From: Eubacterium sp. | Lineage (GTDB): Bacteria > Bacillota > Clostridia > Oscillospirales > Acutalibacteraceae | Assembly (NCBI GenBank): GCA_015655975.1 | Contig: DVEP01000035.1 | Coordinates: 5,157 to 69,156 of the forward strand | Length of the DNA stretch: 64,000 nucleotides | Direction of reading: 5' to 3' | Part shown: positions 17,288 to 26,812 of the stretch, piece after piece | How the letters are laid out: every line of letters starts with the position of its first letter | How positions within the stretch are numbered: the stretch's first letter is position 1 | The notes under the pieces: generated by a model | The model's database searches: none | Told to the model about the DNA's origin: nothing | The model's input: only the letters and a program-made list of their open reading frames with translations | Made by a program: the position numbers and the translations under genes

Positions 17288-17389
17288 TTAGTCATCTACA
17301 CCGGGAATTTGGTCAATACTTGTTGTAATAACATCATCTGTTTTGAATTGTTCTATTTCAAGAACAGGTTTTGTGTATTTTTCTTTCAT
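17288..17389 (-). CDS. 33-residue acidic peptide of unknown function
   Basis: A short frame begins MKEKYTKPVLEIEQF and ends SIDQIPGVDD. It has an excellent ribosome-binding site (GGGAGG, eight bases before ATG) and lies 17 bases behind the 669-residue secreted protein, just before the terminator. There is no signal peptide, and the C-terminal half is acidic and Thr/Ser-rich (KTDDVITTSID). Peptides starting with a KKYxKPxLEVxxF-like leader are often seen as short genes in Clostridia, some of them leader-type peptides, but no modification enzyme or peptidase is nearby. Function unknown. Confidence 0.6.
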   Translation of the reverse strand: MKEKYTKPVLEIEQFKTDDVITTSIDQIPGVDD

Positions 17390-17406
17390 TGTTTACTACC
17401 TCCCGA

Positions 17407-19416
17407 TTATTTCTTATACTCGTATGTCATCATTGAGCCGTAAACAACTTTTTCAGTACCTGTAGCATCTTTGATTACTACGAAAGGTCTTGCACAAGCT
17501 GTTCCTGTTGCACTTGAAATACCGTAGTTGAGAGACATTTGAGCGTCTGTGCTCAAAGTATTTGAGTAAGCGGACTTAATTGTACCGCTTTCTGCTTTAC
17601 TTCCCTTGTCGCCTACTTTTTCAAGTACAAGGTCTGATTCGTTCATATTCTTACCATATACAAAACCTGAAGATACGATTGTATCTTTTGCACCGATATG
17701 GCGTGTTGCAAGGAACGATACTTTGTATGTCGAACCTTCAATCAAACTTGCGCTGATTCCTGCAACAGTTGTTCTGTCTTCTGCTGCGTCTGTCTTGTAT
17801 GTTACGGTTGTATCCGAACCGATGAAGAATGTGAATGATTCGCCGAATGCCACAGGATCTTTAGAACCGTTGATGTACCAAGATGTAGCGCCCGGTTTTG
17901 TTACGGTAATTTCTGTATCATAGAGATACTTACCATCAGGAAGTTTACCGCAAATAAGTTCTTCGCCGTTCTTAACTTCTGTGAATTTAACTTCAGCATC
18001 GCCTGCATCCAAAGTCAAACCTTTTTGAGATTTTTCTACCACAGCAGTAATTGTAGTTGAAGTTGTCAACTTAGCAATTTCTTCATTTGTAAGTGACCAG
18101 CCTTTGAATGTATAGCCGTTGTAGTCAATTCCCTTTGGAATCTGAATTTCAGCACCGCTTGTAACTTCCTGGCTCGAAATGATATTGTTCCAGTAGTCAA
18201 GGAATGTTACTGTAAACTTATCTGTTACATTTGTAATTTCAAATACCGGAACATAGGTAATATCCTGACGAGGTGTTACAGTCAGTGTCGGCTCTGTTGA
18301 AACAATTTTACCGTTTACAGACCAACCGACAAATTTAGCACCGTCATTCGGTACAGCACTTAATGTGTACGGGTCTGTTTTATTGACTGTCAAACCGTCT
18401 TTAGGCACAACTTCTTCGTCAAGTTTTACTGTACCCAAGTCGCTGTATTGAACTGTTACATCGAAACCTTTGCCCCAAATGTAGCCGTTTTCGGAATGCC
18501 AGAATTCTCTGATAGGCCAATTCTTGGCAGTTTCATTAGTTGATTTGTCCCAATCAAAACCAGGTGCCATATATGCATCGATATTAGCTTGGTTACCCAT
18601 ACTCGGAGTAATGTTACTCTGACAAGCCTTTGGCTGAGTACTAACCATTGTTGTATCAAGAGACAATACATCTTCAGGTTTACAGCTTTCTACACAATAG
18701 AAACTGTAGCAAACCATCGGGTAGCCATTATATACTAAATCTGATGATTCGTCTGTATCCCAGTTGTAGAAGAAGTCTTTCAAATAGAATTCATCATCTG
18801 CACAACCTAAATAATAAGCACCGTCATGCATACCAACTGCGCCGATTGTGATTTGATTAACACCTTCAACTACAGCACCGCCTACATTCCAAATAAGGTC
18901 AGTTTCAGGGTAAATTTCCTGTGCTCTTGTCAAATCATCAAATCCGCAAAGTTTTGCAGCAAAGTTTGCTGCGGGTGCAGGAGCATCATTTCCTTTACCT
19001 TTTACTGCAGGATATGCTTTTGTTTTATCATATTGCCATCTAAGGTCAACTGCCCACACTGCATCTAAACCTGTAAGATACATCCAACAATAATAATATT
19101 TGCCTGCTTCTAATTTATCTACTTTTTGTACACTCTCAAAGTGAGCTTTTTGGTCGCCTTCAAAAGTCGTACTAAACTTATTTTCTGAAAGACCTTCTGA
19201 TTTCTTTCCACTATATTCATACCACTCAAGGAAAACTTTAGGTTGAGCATCGTTTTCGATTGGTGATTTATTAGCTAAATATTGATGATCCTTTTCAAGT
19301 TTATCACCATATACATGGGTTCCATCGATTTTAGCTAATGCTGATAATGGCAACATTGTAATTATCAGTATAACAGAAAGAATAGCAGAAATAATTCTAA
19401 CTAACTTTTTACTCAA
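17407..19416 (-). CDS. Secreted protein with InlB-type beta repeats
   Basis: The 669-residue product starts with TTG behind ACGGAGG and a signal peptide (about 1-28, ending LSALA). Residues about 45-260 form a domain that also occurs in the next gene upstream (shared elements PKVFLEWYEYSGKKSE, AGKYYYCWMYLTGLDAV, YNGYPMVCYSFYCVE). Two repeat modules follow: a divergent InlB-type unit (DGAKFVGWSVNGKIVSTEPTL) and a Listeria-Bacteroides-type unit (VTFLDYWNNIISSQEV...YTFKGWS). The C-terminus (about 460-669) is beta-rich, with SFLATRHIGAKDTIVSSGF-VYGKN-like segments seen in other ruminococcal secreted proteins. No catalytic motif and no sortase signal are visible. It probably acts in adhesion or as surface scaffold. 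Confidence 0.75.
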   Translation of the reverse strand: MSKKLVRIISAILSVILIITMLPLSALAKIDGTHVYGDKLEKDHQYLANKSPIENDAQPKVFLEWYEYSGKKSEGLSENKFSTTFEGDQKAHFESVQKVDKLEAGKYYYCWMYLTGLDAVWAVDLRWQYDKTKAYPAVKGKGNDAPAPAANFAAKLCGFDDLTRAQEIYPETDLIWNVGGAVVEGVNQITIGAVGMHDGAYYLGCADDEFYLKDFFYNWDTDESSDLVYNGYPMVCYSFYCVESCKPEDVLSLDTTMVSTQPKACQSNITPSMGNQANIDAYMAPGFDWDKSTNETAKNWPIREFWHSENGYIWGKGFDVTVQYSDLGTVKLDEEVVPKDGLTVNKTDPYTLSAVPNDGAKFVGWSVNGKIVSTEPTLTVTPRQDITYVPVFEITNVTDKFTVTFLDYWNNIISSQEVTSGAEIQIPKGIDYNGYTFKGWSLTNEEIAKLTTSTTITAVVEKSQKGLTLDAGDAEVKFTEVKNGEELICGKLPDGKYLYDTEITVTKPGATSWYINGSKDPVAFGESFTFFIGSDTTVTYKTDAAEDRTTVAGISASLIEGSTYKVSFLATRHIGAKDTIVSSGFVYGKNMNESDLVLEKVGDKGSKAESGTIKSAYSNTLSTDAQMSLNYGISSATGTACARPFVVIKDATGTEKVVYGSMMTYEYKK

Positions 19417-19446
19417 ACTTTTACCTCCGTTCGTTATAATTATTAT

Positions 19447-20577
19447 TTAGAAAATAACTAAATCATCATAATTAAAAATGTTTTTGGCAAAATCATTAAC
19501 TATATTTAAATCCAAACTTGAAATATGATTATTCCCATCCAAATCACAATAATAATATTTATCATAACTGTTATTTAAAGATAATGCATTATTTGCAATT
19601 TGTAAATCTGAACTTGATATAACACTGTTTCTATCAAAATCGCATGCACAAATCGGAACATCACTTTCATAGTTAATATCAGAATTTGTTACTTCCACAA
19701 TTACATTTCTTGTGATTCCGTAATCATAAGTTATTTCCGCAGTATATTTACCTTGCGGAACATTATTTAATGTAAACTTGCCTGTTGCGTCTGTAAATGC
19801 GTACAAGCCGTTTTCAAGAGTTATTTTTGCGTTATTTACAGGTACTCCGTTTGACTCGCCCGATGTACTTGACATTACTGTAACTCTTGCAGTTACATTG
19901 AATGTTTTTGTAAGTTCGGGAGAAACATCGCACTCCATCGGGTAAAGAACAGCGCCTTCTATTGCATCAGAAGCGTTGACATCCAAACAGTAGCAATCAA
20001 AATCGCCGAGTGCATAGTCTGTTTGCAAAAATGTTAAATTCGGACTTTTTTCAACTGAAAAAATTTTCTCTGCATCGCAGGCAGTTTTTACATTTATGAA
20101 AAACTGCAACACTTTAACACTTTTTGAATCGACTGTTGTATAACTTTCTCGATTGGAAGAAAGGAAACCACACTCTATACTGTTAGAAAACAGACTGACC
20201 AATGCAACATCAAACCCATCAGGGTAAGAATTTGTCAAGTCCGCAATTTGCTTCGGAGATTTTTCGCTCCATACATTGTCAACAAAACTTCCTATAGACG
20301 CATATGTTGTGTCGAGTTCTGCCGACAACTGTAATTGAGAAATACTGTCAACACCGCTGAGCATTACAGAAACAGCATAGTAGCCGGGGTGCAGATTGTT
20401 TCCGTCCGCAACTTCGCTTTTTATCTCGTTTCCGTTATATTCATTGTAAACAAACTCTATTTTCGGCTTTTCTTTACCAAAATTTTCTTTGCTTGCATAC
20501 GCAGGAAATGTGCAACAAGTAAGTACAACCGCTAACGAAAGTACAACCAAAGCTACTTTTTTATAAAATTTTACCAT
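19447..20577 (-). CDS. Secreted dockerin-containing protein with cohesin-like N-terminal domain
   Basis: The 376-residue protein has a signal peptide (about 1-28), then a beta-rich domain (about 33-210) whose pattern (GYYAVSVMLSGVDSISQLQLSAELDTTYA) recalls cohesin-type sandwiches and is homologous to the N-terminus of the 669-residue neighbour. A carboxypeptidase-regulatory-like module (NNAKITLENGL-YAFTDATGKFTLNNVPQGKY) follows, and the C-terminus is a dockerin with two calcium loops, CDFDRNSVISSSDL and CDLDGNNHISSLDL. The last two modules closely match those of the 1.8k-residue protein. No enzyme module is present. Dockerins bind cohesins on scaffoldins, so export and assembly on a surface complex is the likely role. 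Confidence 0.75.
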   Translation of the reverse strand: MVKFYKKVALVVLSLAVVLTCCTFPAYASKENFGKEKPKIEFVYNEYNGNEIKSEVADGNNLHPGYYAVSVMLSGVDSISQLQLSAELDTTYASIGSFVDNVWSEKSPKQIADLTNSYPDGFDVALVSLFSNSIECGFLSSNRESYTTVDSKSVKVLQFFINVKTACDAEKIFSVEKSPNLTFLQTDYALGDFDCYCLDVNASDAIEGAVLYPMECDVSPELTKTFNVTARVTVMSSTSGESNGVPVNNAKITLENGLYAFTDATGKFTLNNVPQGKYTAEITYDYGITRNVIVEVTNSDINYESDVPICACDFDRNSVISSSDLQIANNALSLNNSYDKYYYCDLDGNNHISSLDLNIVNDFAKNIFNYDDLVIF

Positions 20578-20598
20578 ATTGACCTCCGTTCTCGATAA

Positions 20599-20631
20599 GC
20601 GTAACTGCGAATTTATGATTCGCAGTTACGC
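20599..20631 (-). promoter_or_regulatory. Long intercistronic hairpin
   Basis: A perfect 14-bp stem GCGTAACTGCGAAT/ATTCGCAGTTACGC with a five-base loop lies in the 64-base gap between the two dockerin genes. It is not followed by a T-run on the minus strand, so it is unlikely to be a strong terminator. It could stabilise the 3' end of the upstream message or be an RNA-processing site. Confidence 0.6.
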
Positions 20632-20641
20632 GATTAAATAA

Positions 20642-23600
20642 TTATGCAATAGTTATTGTATCATATTGGAATGATTGTTGCGCAAACACATTAACAATAA
20701 GTGAGTCAGCACTTGAAATTACTTTGTTACCATCTAAGTCACAATACGGATATTTTATCAAGCCATCTGCAGTATTTATTGCATTATTCACTGTTGACAA
20801 GTCAACACTTGAAATAACACCATTCTTATCAAAATCGCATGCAACAAGTGCCACAGCCTCTTTAAAATCAACATCGTGATCTGTTACTGTAACATTAACA
20901 TTTCTTGTAATACCATATTCATAGGTAATTGTTGCAGTATAGTTACCCGACGGTACATTTTCAATAGTAAATCTGCCGTCTTCTCCTGTTACTGCCGAAA
21001 GTCCGTTGTCAAGAGTGATTTTAGCGTTTTTAACAGGAACATTGTTTGTTGCTCCTGTAGAATCAGTCATTACGGTAACAACTGCTGAAACGCTGAATCC
21101 TGTCGGAGTTTCTTCTACGAATGGAGTAAGTTTATTTTCGGCAATCATAAGTGCCTTGCGTACATTGTAAACATCTGAAACCTGAATTGTATAACTGTCT
21201 GCCGAAGCAGGTTTGTAGTAGTCAGATGTATAGCCTACTGCACTTGATGGTGTGTTAAGCATATTTACAGCATCTTTAAGAGCATTGATATAATTTGTCC
21301 ATGACTCGTCTGTGTATGCTTTCTTGCCGTCTTGTTTTTGGTTTACAATAAAACCATCTTTTACAGAACCGTATTTTGCAGTTGAAGCCTGAATACCCTG
21401 TTCTGTAACTTTAAGTGCGGAGTAATCACTGCCTGAAGCACAAAGAACTTCTTCTTTGAGTTTGTCAGGAATAAAGCCACGCTCAATGAGTCTGCCTAAA
21501 TAATCATTAAACAATTTTATTGCTTCTGCGATTTGAGTTGTAGAAGCGTTTGTACTGTAAACAGTCTTTGAAGCGTCTTCTACGCCTGTAATCATAATGC
21601 TCGGAACAGCGTCCGGATTTGAAGCAGCATATTCTTTGTATTTAAGGTCATACTCAGAAGCCAAACAACTAAACAAAGGTTGTGCGTCTTGGTTAGGAAC
21701 GCCGTTTGTTACATCTGTAACTTTGTAGTAGTTGTTGTACTTGTCTGTTATGAGCATTGACTGTGCAATACTTGCTATTCCCATAAGTTTCTGATATGAA
21801 AGCATATCAAAATCGTTTTGGTTAAGTTTACCGCAAACATTTGTTACCTTGTCAATGATTTGAGTAAGGTTTTCTTTCTTGAATTGTTTGTTGCACTCAT
21901 CTATTGTTGCCTTAACATCTGCAACAGCGTCTGTATATGCTTTTTCAAGAGTAAGCACATTGTCTAATGTTACAAGAGTAGTTAAAGTACCGAGTGTTTT
22001 CTTAACCTGTTCAAGAAGATTTGTGTAAACAGACGGAGTATTGAAGTCGCTTGCTTTGTACTTAGCAGCGAAAGATACTGCATCATTATATGATTGCATT
22101 AATTTGTTATAACCGTCAACATCTGCTACAAAATGAAGGTTTTGGTCTGCATAAGCAATATTTCCGCTGTTTGTATTTGCAAAAGCAACGCACATCTTTT
22201 GATTTGCAGTTGTTTCAATTTTTGTAGTACCGTCGTAATGCAAATATGAGATTGTGTGTTTTGCACCACCGCCATATTTAGCATAACCGATACTTACATT
22301 TAAACCTTTGATAGGTGTAGCCCAAGAAACTGACGAACCTTCAAAATTGTTGTAAAGACGATTCTCAGGGTTAACAGTTACTTTTTCGCAGCTACCGTCA
22401 GGAGCAAATGAAACATTTACATTGCTGATATTGTACGAATAAGTTGAAACAGTAGATGTGTATGTGTTTGAAGCCTTATCGTATGTGTAAGCAATGTGCG
22501 GTCTTGTATCAACTGCGCTTGCAGGAAGTGTGTCGAAAGTATATGTAGCACCGCTTTGCTTAATTTCCGTTTGACCGTCTGCTCTGATAACCCTATTATT
22601 ATCGCCTGCATAGTGCCAATTGCCGTCTGCATCTTTCCAGTCGATATAGGTGTAGTTAATCAAGTTGCCGTCTTTATCGAATGAAGGTGTTGCTTTTGAA
22701 TGGTCTGAAGGGTCAACAGTAAATATACCGTCAAGTGCCGAGTCTGATGCGTTGTTTATAAGCATTTGACCGTAAATGCCCATGTTACCAAGTTTAGATT
22801 CTTTTACCAAAATATCTTTCGTTGTAAGAGCAAACATTTGCTTTTTAGTAATCCAACCACCCTCAGTGATTTTTGAAGAAGACTGGGTGTACTGGTTTGA
22901 TTGGTCCGGAGAGCCGAGATGATAGTCTGACTTAATAGTGCCTGAATTTTCACCTTCATATACTGTGTCGTGCCAATCTAACTTTGTTGAACAATAGATA
23001 TAAGCAAATGACTCAAGGTCGCTGTAGATAGCTTTACCATCTTTATAAATATCATATTTTACGGTAAGTTTAATTGCTGTATCTTCACTCGGAGCAGAAA
23101 CATTTACTGTGTATGTTTTTGTCTCTTCGGGAGCAAGGTCAACTTCGGAGAAGCCCTCTACTGTTGCAATACTGTTATCAGATGTCAAAGATTTGAGTTT
23201 TACACTGTATCTTGAATCTTGAACAACTTTGCCCTCTTTGTCAACATAGGCATTGTTAAGACCGAATGTTTCATTTGTGATTGTAAGAGTATTTGCAACT
23301 GTACCTGTCGCATTTTTGATGACAGGTGTAGAAACTTTTGCACTTATAAGTCCGAGTTTGTGCTCAGAAAGTTGGGGAATGAATGTAACTATGTTGTTGA
23401 TAGCGCTGACAAGGTACATAGCGCCTTCCCAAGCAGTGTCTTTAGAGTAATCTACTCCGCCTTTAACACCGCCGAGTGCACGGTACAAACGGTGAACTAA
23501 CTTACCTACAACACCAATATCGCTCGGTGTACCGTCTTTACCTGCCATTACATCAATTTGAAGTAAGTCGTCAAACATATTTTGAGAACTTGCGTCAGGA

Positions 23601-26008
23601 ATTAAGTTTCCTAAGCCGTCAGATGTACGGTCCGAAAGAACGAAGTTGAAGAGATTTTTAACCAAATCGTAAACAACTTTGAGCGCTTGTTCAGAAGTAA
23701 ACATTTCAGATGAGAATGCCTTGCCCATCATATTGATGAAGTAAGAAATACCGCAGTACGATGTACCGTCAAGTGTTTTCTTGTCAGCAATATTGAGAGC
23801 ACCTTTAATGATGCCGTCGTAAATGAGAGCTTTAGAATCAATCTTTGTACCTGTTGTATAAGTTCCGTCTGAACCTGTAACACCGAAGAGTTGTCCGAGC
23901 TGCGGTAACAAACCGTTCGCAATAATATCAATATTCTGCCAAAGAGTGTTTGAACGAGAAATCTTATCATGACCTTCGCCGATACCGTGGAAGCCGAGCA
24001 ATGAAGCAACGCCCTTGTCTTCAGCGTATGTACAAACAACAGCGTTCAAAATATCGAACAACGTTGTCTTTGTTTTAACTTGCTCTTCATATGTCTGAAC
24101 TGTGTCAGGAAGAACAAATCTGCCGCCTGCTTCCGTTCCGTTCATATCAATAGGAACGAGTCCGTTCATTACATAAACAACAGCGTCGCGGCACATAGGA
24201 AGAATTGTTCCTTCAAGAGTTGCAGCGTATTTACCTGTTTCAGGGTCAATAGTTGCACCCGGAAGTTTTGAGTAGTCTCTGTTTGGAAGCGAGAAAGAAA
24301 GGTTTTCTTTAAGACAAACAAAAGCTACATCTTCTGCAGTAGCACAAGCGTTCCATTCTGAGTCGTGAATCATATTGATAAGACCGAAGCCTTCCAATGA
24401 TGCCTTAAGTACAGAAATGAGGAACGGAACCATTGCTTCTTCTATATTTTCTTCGGTAAGAGCAGTGCCCTCGCCTTTGTCCGTATAGAATTTGTTAAGA
24501 ATGTTCTTGTCTGTTGAATCTGCAACATATTGAACAACTTTAAGAACATTCGGAACTATGCTGTTGTAAGAATCGGCAGCAGAGTTCATTGTAAGTTCAG
24601 GACAGCCTTTAATGAAAACTTTGCTTGCAAGGTCTGCAATAAAATCGTTTGCAGTGTTTGCAATAGTTGTGTAGTTTGTACCTGAACCGATATTAAGAGC
24701 TGTGAACTCTTTTACAAAGTTTTTCCAAGAACCATACTCATACTTGATACCAAGATTGAGAACACCTGTCTTAACGCCGAGAGCGTCTGCAAGCGGGTCA
24801 TAAAGAACTTTGTTGAAAAGATGTGTTGAATCAATATTCTTCCACTGATTTTCATCTTCTCCGAGAGTTGTTCTGTCAAAATCGTAAACTTTTTTGAATT
24901 CATCAACAGTTTTAATATCTTTGAGTTCAGGGAACGCTTTATCAAAATCTGCTGAATTTATCCACTCTGTTACTTTTTCGGCAGTAGCAGTTTCTTTTGT
25001 AACACCTTTAAATGTGTTTACATCGTTGTTACCTTTATTGATATACTCATAGAACGCTCTTGTATAACCGAAGTGGTCGTACGCGATTGTACCGATGAGC
25101 GGCTCTAAAGTATGTTCCCAAACAATTTCAAAAGCCTCCACTGCTTTATCATTGAGATTGTCTGTTACATTTACTTTAAAGTTTGCGTCTTTGAACATAA
25201 ATGTTGAATCGTAAGCCTGAATTGTGTCGAAAACCTTTGTGTTGAGAAGGTCGCACGCAATTTGTTCAAACTTTGAATTCATTGCATTTGAGTGTTCTGC
25301 AGTGTTTGGTTTATAAAAAGCATTTACTAAAAGTTGCTTTACTATATTATATACCATATTTGACTGCCAGCCACTTGACATTCCGAGTGCTCCGCCAATC
25401 ATTGAATAAATATCAACAAAACTCGAAGCCAATCCGAGAGAAAGTTTGCCTCTGAGGAAGTTTTTGATTACGTTTGCACCATCAATATCGTTGGCATTGT
25501 CGTTTACCAACTGAATTATACGCATCAAAATATCTTTTGAAGAGGTGTTTTCTCTTGAAACTATGTATTGACCGCCTTTTTCGTAGTCGTGATGTTTTTG
25601 GTCAGTAAAGCACTGTGTAAGTCTGACATTTTTAATATCGCCACCAATCGTTCCACCGTATGAGTTAATAAGCGGTTCAATTTGGGCGATAATGTCAAAC
25701 AGTCCGTTTACACTGTCGAGTTTACCATGAATGCTGATTTTAGCAATAACCACATTCATCTCAACATCAATCGGAAGCGCTACACCTGCCAAAACATTGT
25801 CAAGGTAGTCAAGAAGTGCCGTTGCAGTCTGGTCATCTGTTGTTTCAGCCCATGCTAAAAAATTGTAAGCCAAACTATCGTCGTGATACTTTGTCTCGGA
25901 TGATGTTTGAGCATATGCAGAAACAGCACCTGTAAAGCATGAAACTGTCATCAGAACGGCGAGCAGTAAGGAAAGAAGTTTTTTGGAAAATTTTCTTGCT
26001 TTTGTCAC
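20642..26008 (-). CDS. Giant secreted dockerin protein
   Basis: The product is about 1788 residues. It starts with GTG at 26008, behind ACGGAGG (the same site used by the neighbouring genes), and has a signal peptide (KKLLSLLLAVLMTVSCFTGAVSA). Residues about 40-900 are a mostly helical region without a recognised domain. An Ig-like beta segment follows (about 920-1010), then further beta structure, then helical FIVAR-like stretches (about 1320-1640). The end is the cassette shared with the 376-residue protein: carboxypeptidase-regulatory-like (NAKITLDNGLSAVTGEDGRF) plus dockerin (CDFDKNGVISSVDL, CDLDGNKVISSADS). No glycosidase or protease motif is visible. Length and modules suggest a scaffold or adhesin docked on the cell surface. 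Confidence 0.75.
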   Translation of the reverse strand: MTKARKFSKKLLSLLLAVLMTVSCFTGAVSAYAQTSSETKYHDDSLAYNFLAWAETTDDQTATALLDYLDNVLAGVALPIDVEMNVVIAKISIHGKLDSVNGLFDIIAQIEPLINSYGGTIGGDIKNVRLTQCFTDQKHHDYEKGGQYIVSRENTSSKDILMRIIQLVNDNANDIDGANVIKNFLRGKLSLGLASSFVDIYSMIGGALGMSSGWQSNMVYNIVKQLLVNAFYKPNTAEHSNAMNSKFEQIACDLLNTKVFDTIQAYDSTFMFKDANFKVNVTDNLNDKAVEAFEIVWEHTLEPLIGTIAYDHFGYTRAFYEYINKGNNDVNTFKGVTKETATAEKVTEWINSADFDKAFPELKDIKTVDEFKKVYDFDRTTLGEDENQWKNIDSTHLFNKVLYDPLADALGVKTGVLNLGIKYEYGSWKNFVKEFTALNIGSGTNYTTIANTANDFIADLASKVFIKGCPELTMNSAADSYNSIVPNVLKVVQYVADSTDKNILNKFYTDKGEGTALTEENIEEAMVPFLISVLKASLEGFGLINMIHDSEWNACATAEDVAFVCLKENLSFSLPNRDYSKLPGATIDPETGKYAATLEGTILPMCRDAVVYVMNGLVPIDMNGTEAGGRFVLPDTVQTYEEQVKTKTTLFDILNAVVCTYAEDKGVASLLGFHGIGEGHDKISRSNTLWQNIDIIANGLLPQLGQLFGVTGSDGTYTTGTKIDSKALIYDGIIKGALNIADKKTLDGTSYCGISYFINMMGKAFSSEMFTSEQALKVVYDLVKNLFNFVLSDRTSDGLGNLIPDASSQNMFDDLLQIDVMAGKDGTPSDIGVVGKLVHRLYRALGGVKGGVDYSKDTAWEGAMYLVSAINNIVTFIPQLSEHKLGLISAKVSTPVIKNATGTVANTLTITNETFGLNNAYVDKEGKVVQDSRYSVKLKSLTSDNSIATVEGFSEVDLAPEETKTYTVNVSAPSEDTAIKLTVKYDIYKDGKAIYSDLESFAYIYCSTKLDWHDTVYEGENSGTIKSDYHLGSPDQSNQYTQSSSKITEGGWITKKQMFALTTKDILVKESKLGNMGIYGQMLINNASDSALDGIFTVDPSDHSKATPSFDKDGNLINYTYIDWKDADGNWHYAGDNNRVIRADGQTEIKQSGATYTFDTLPASAVDTRPHIAYTYDKASNTYTSTVSTYSYNISNVNVSFAPDGSCEKVTVNPENRLYNNFEGSSVSWATPIKGLNVSIGYAKYGGGAKHTISYLHYDGTTKIETTANQKMCVAFANTNSGNIAYADQNLHFVADVDGYNKLMQSYNDAVSFAAKYKASDFNTPSVYTNLLEQVKKTLGTLTTLVTLDNVLTLEKAYTDAVADVKATIDECNKQFKKENLTQIIDKVTNVCGKLNQNDFDMLSYQKLMGIASIAQSMLITDKYNNYYKVTDVTNGVPNQDAQPLFSCLASEYDLKYKEYAASNPDAVPSIMITGVEDASKTVYSTNASTTQIAEAIKLFNDYLGRLIERGFIPDKLKEEVLCASGSDYSALKVTEQGIQASTAKYGSVKDGFIVNQKQDGKKAYTDESWTNYINALKDAVNMLNTPSSAVGYTSDYYKPASADSYTIQVSDVYNVRKALMIAENKLTPFVEETPTGFSVSAVVTVMTDSTGATNNVPVKNAKITLDNGLSAVTGEDGRFTIENVPSGNYTATITYEYGITRNVNVTVTDHDVDFKEAVALVACDFDKNGVISSVDLSTVNNAINTADGLIKYPYCDLDGNKVISSADSLIVNVFAQQSFQYDTITIA

Positions 26009-26783
26009 TTTCCGATGTACCTCCGTTTTCATTTTAAGTAATTAAGTAAATTGAATTAATTATTGAATTACAAATCGCAAAACTGCATATTTGCAGTTTT
26101 GAGTAAATCTGAGATTTAAAAGTTTTGTCGCAACTTCTGACCAATCGCAATAAAAACGAAAAGTTGAAAGACAACTTGTGCCTAAAACTGCAAAATCTCA
26201 TTATTTACTAAGATAATTTGTATAATTCATTAAAACACAAAATTTAATAAAATACAATGTAAAATTTTAAAGTTTATGGTCAATATTCATAATTTATATT
26301 CAATTTCAGCATTTTACACAAATATCAATTCGTATTTTTGTTGAAAAATAATAGTATTATTTTAACAAAAATTACCTTTTGTTTTTCACTGAAAATAAAT
26401 CACACTCAAAAGCGAATTTATACAACGCTTTGTTAATATAAATTTTACTATAATTTTACATTTAATTTACAATTTACGACAATAAAAACATGATTTCTAG
26501 TGTAAAGCTTTTTCCTTTACAGATGCAATGTTTTTGTTTTTTGTTTGGCAATATCTACAAAAAAATATTATACTTTCAATTTTAACTGCACATTTTTTAT
26601 CTTTTTATGACGATTTTTATACAAAAAAATCAACTCAATACCAACATCAATATATTGTGCCGAAAACCACGCATCTAATAAAAGTAAAACAAAATGATGT
26701 TGTTAAACCTGCAAAAATTTGTTCATACAAAATTATTGTTATCTTATTTATTAACAAATAGTTAAAAAAATTTGCGATTTATA
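26009..26783. other. Long AT-rich divergent intergenic region with a hairpin
   Basis: This 775-base gap separates the two giant secreted-protein genes, which are read away from each other. It is very AT-rich. On the minus-strand leader side there is a perfect 10-bp stem CAAAACTGCA/TGCAGTTTTG (26078-26101) and a short palindrome AAGTTG/CAACTT near 26161-26177. A 77-codon frame at 26528-26761 lacks a ribosome-binding site and is not credible. I recognise no riboswitch or RNA gene; a strong promoter lies just beyond the right end. Confidence 0.5.
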
Positions 26784-26812
26784 TTGACTTTTTTATATAT
26801 TTTTGTTATAAA
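26784..26812 (+). promoter_or_regulatory. Sigma-A type promoter of the 2.3k-residue protein gene
   Basis: TTGACT (26784-26789), 17 bases, TATAAA (26807-26812). Transcription would begin near 26819, leaving a leader of about 160 bases before the start codon; that leader holds no structure I can name. Confidence 0.6.

Noticed and set aside
26078..26101. 10-bp perfect hairpin as a terminator
   Set aside because: There is no T-run behind it on either strand and no gene that it would end; it is listed only as part of the leader region.
26528..26761. 77-codon plus-strand frame between the two giant genes
   Set aside because: It has no ribosome-binding site, a low-complexity AT-rich composition and no recognisable protein features.
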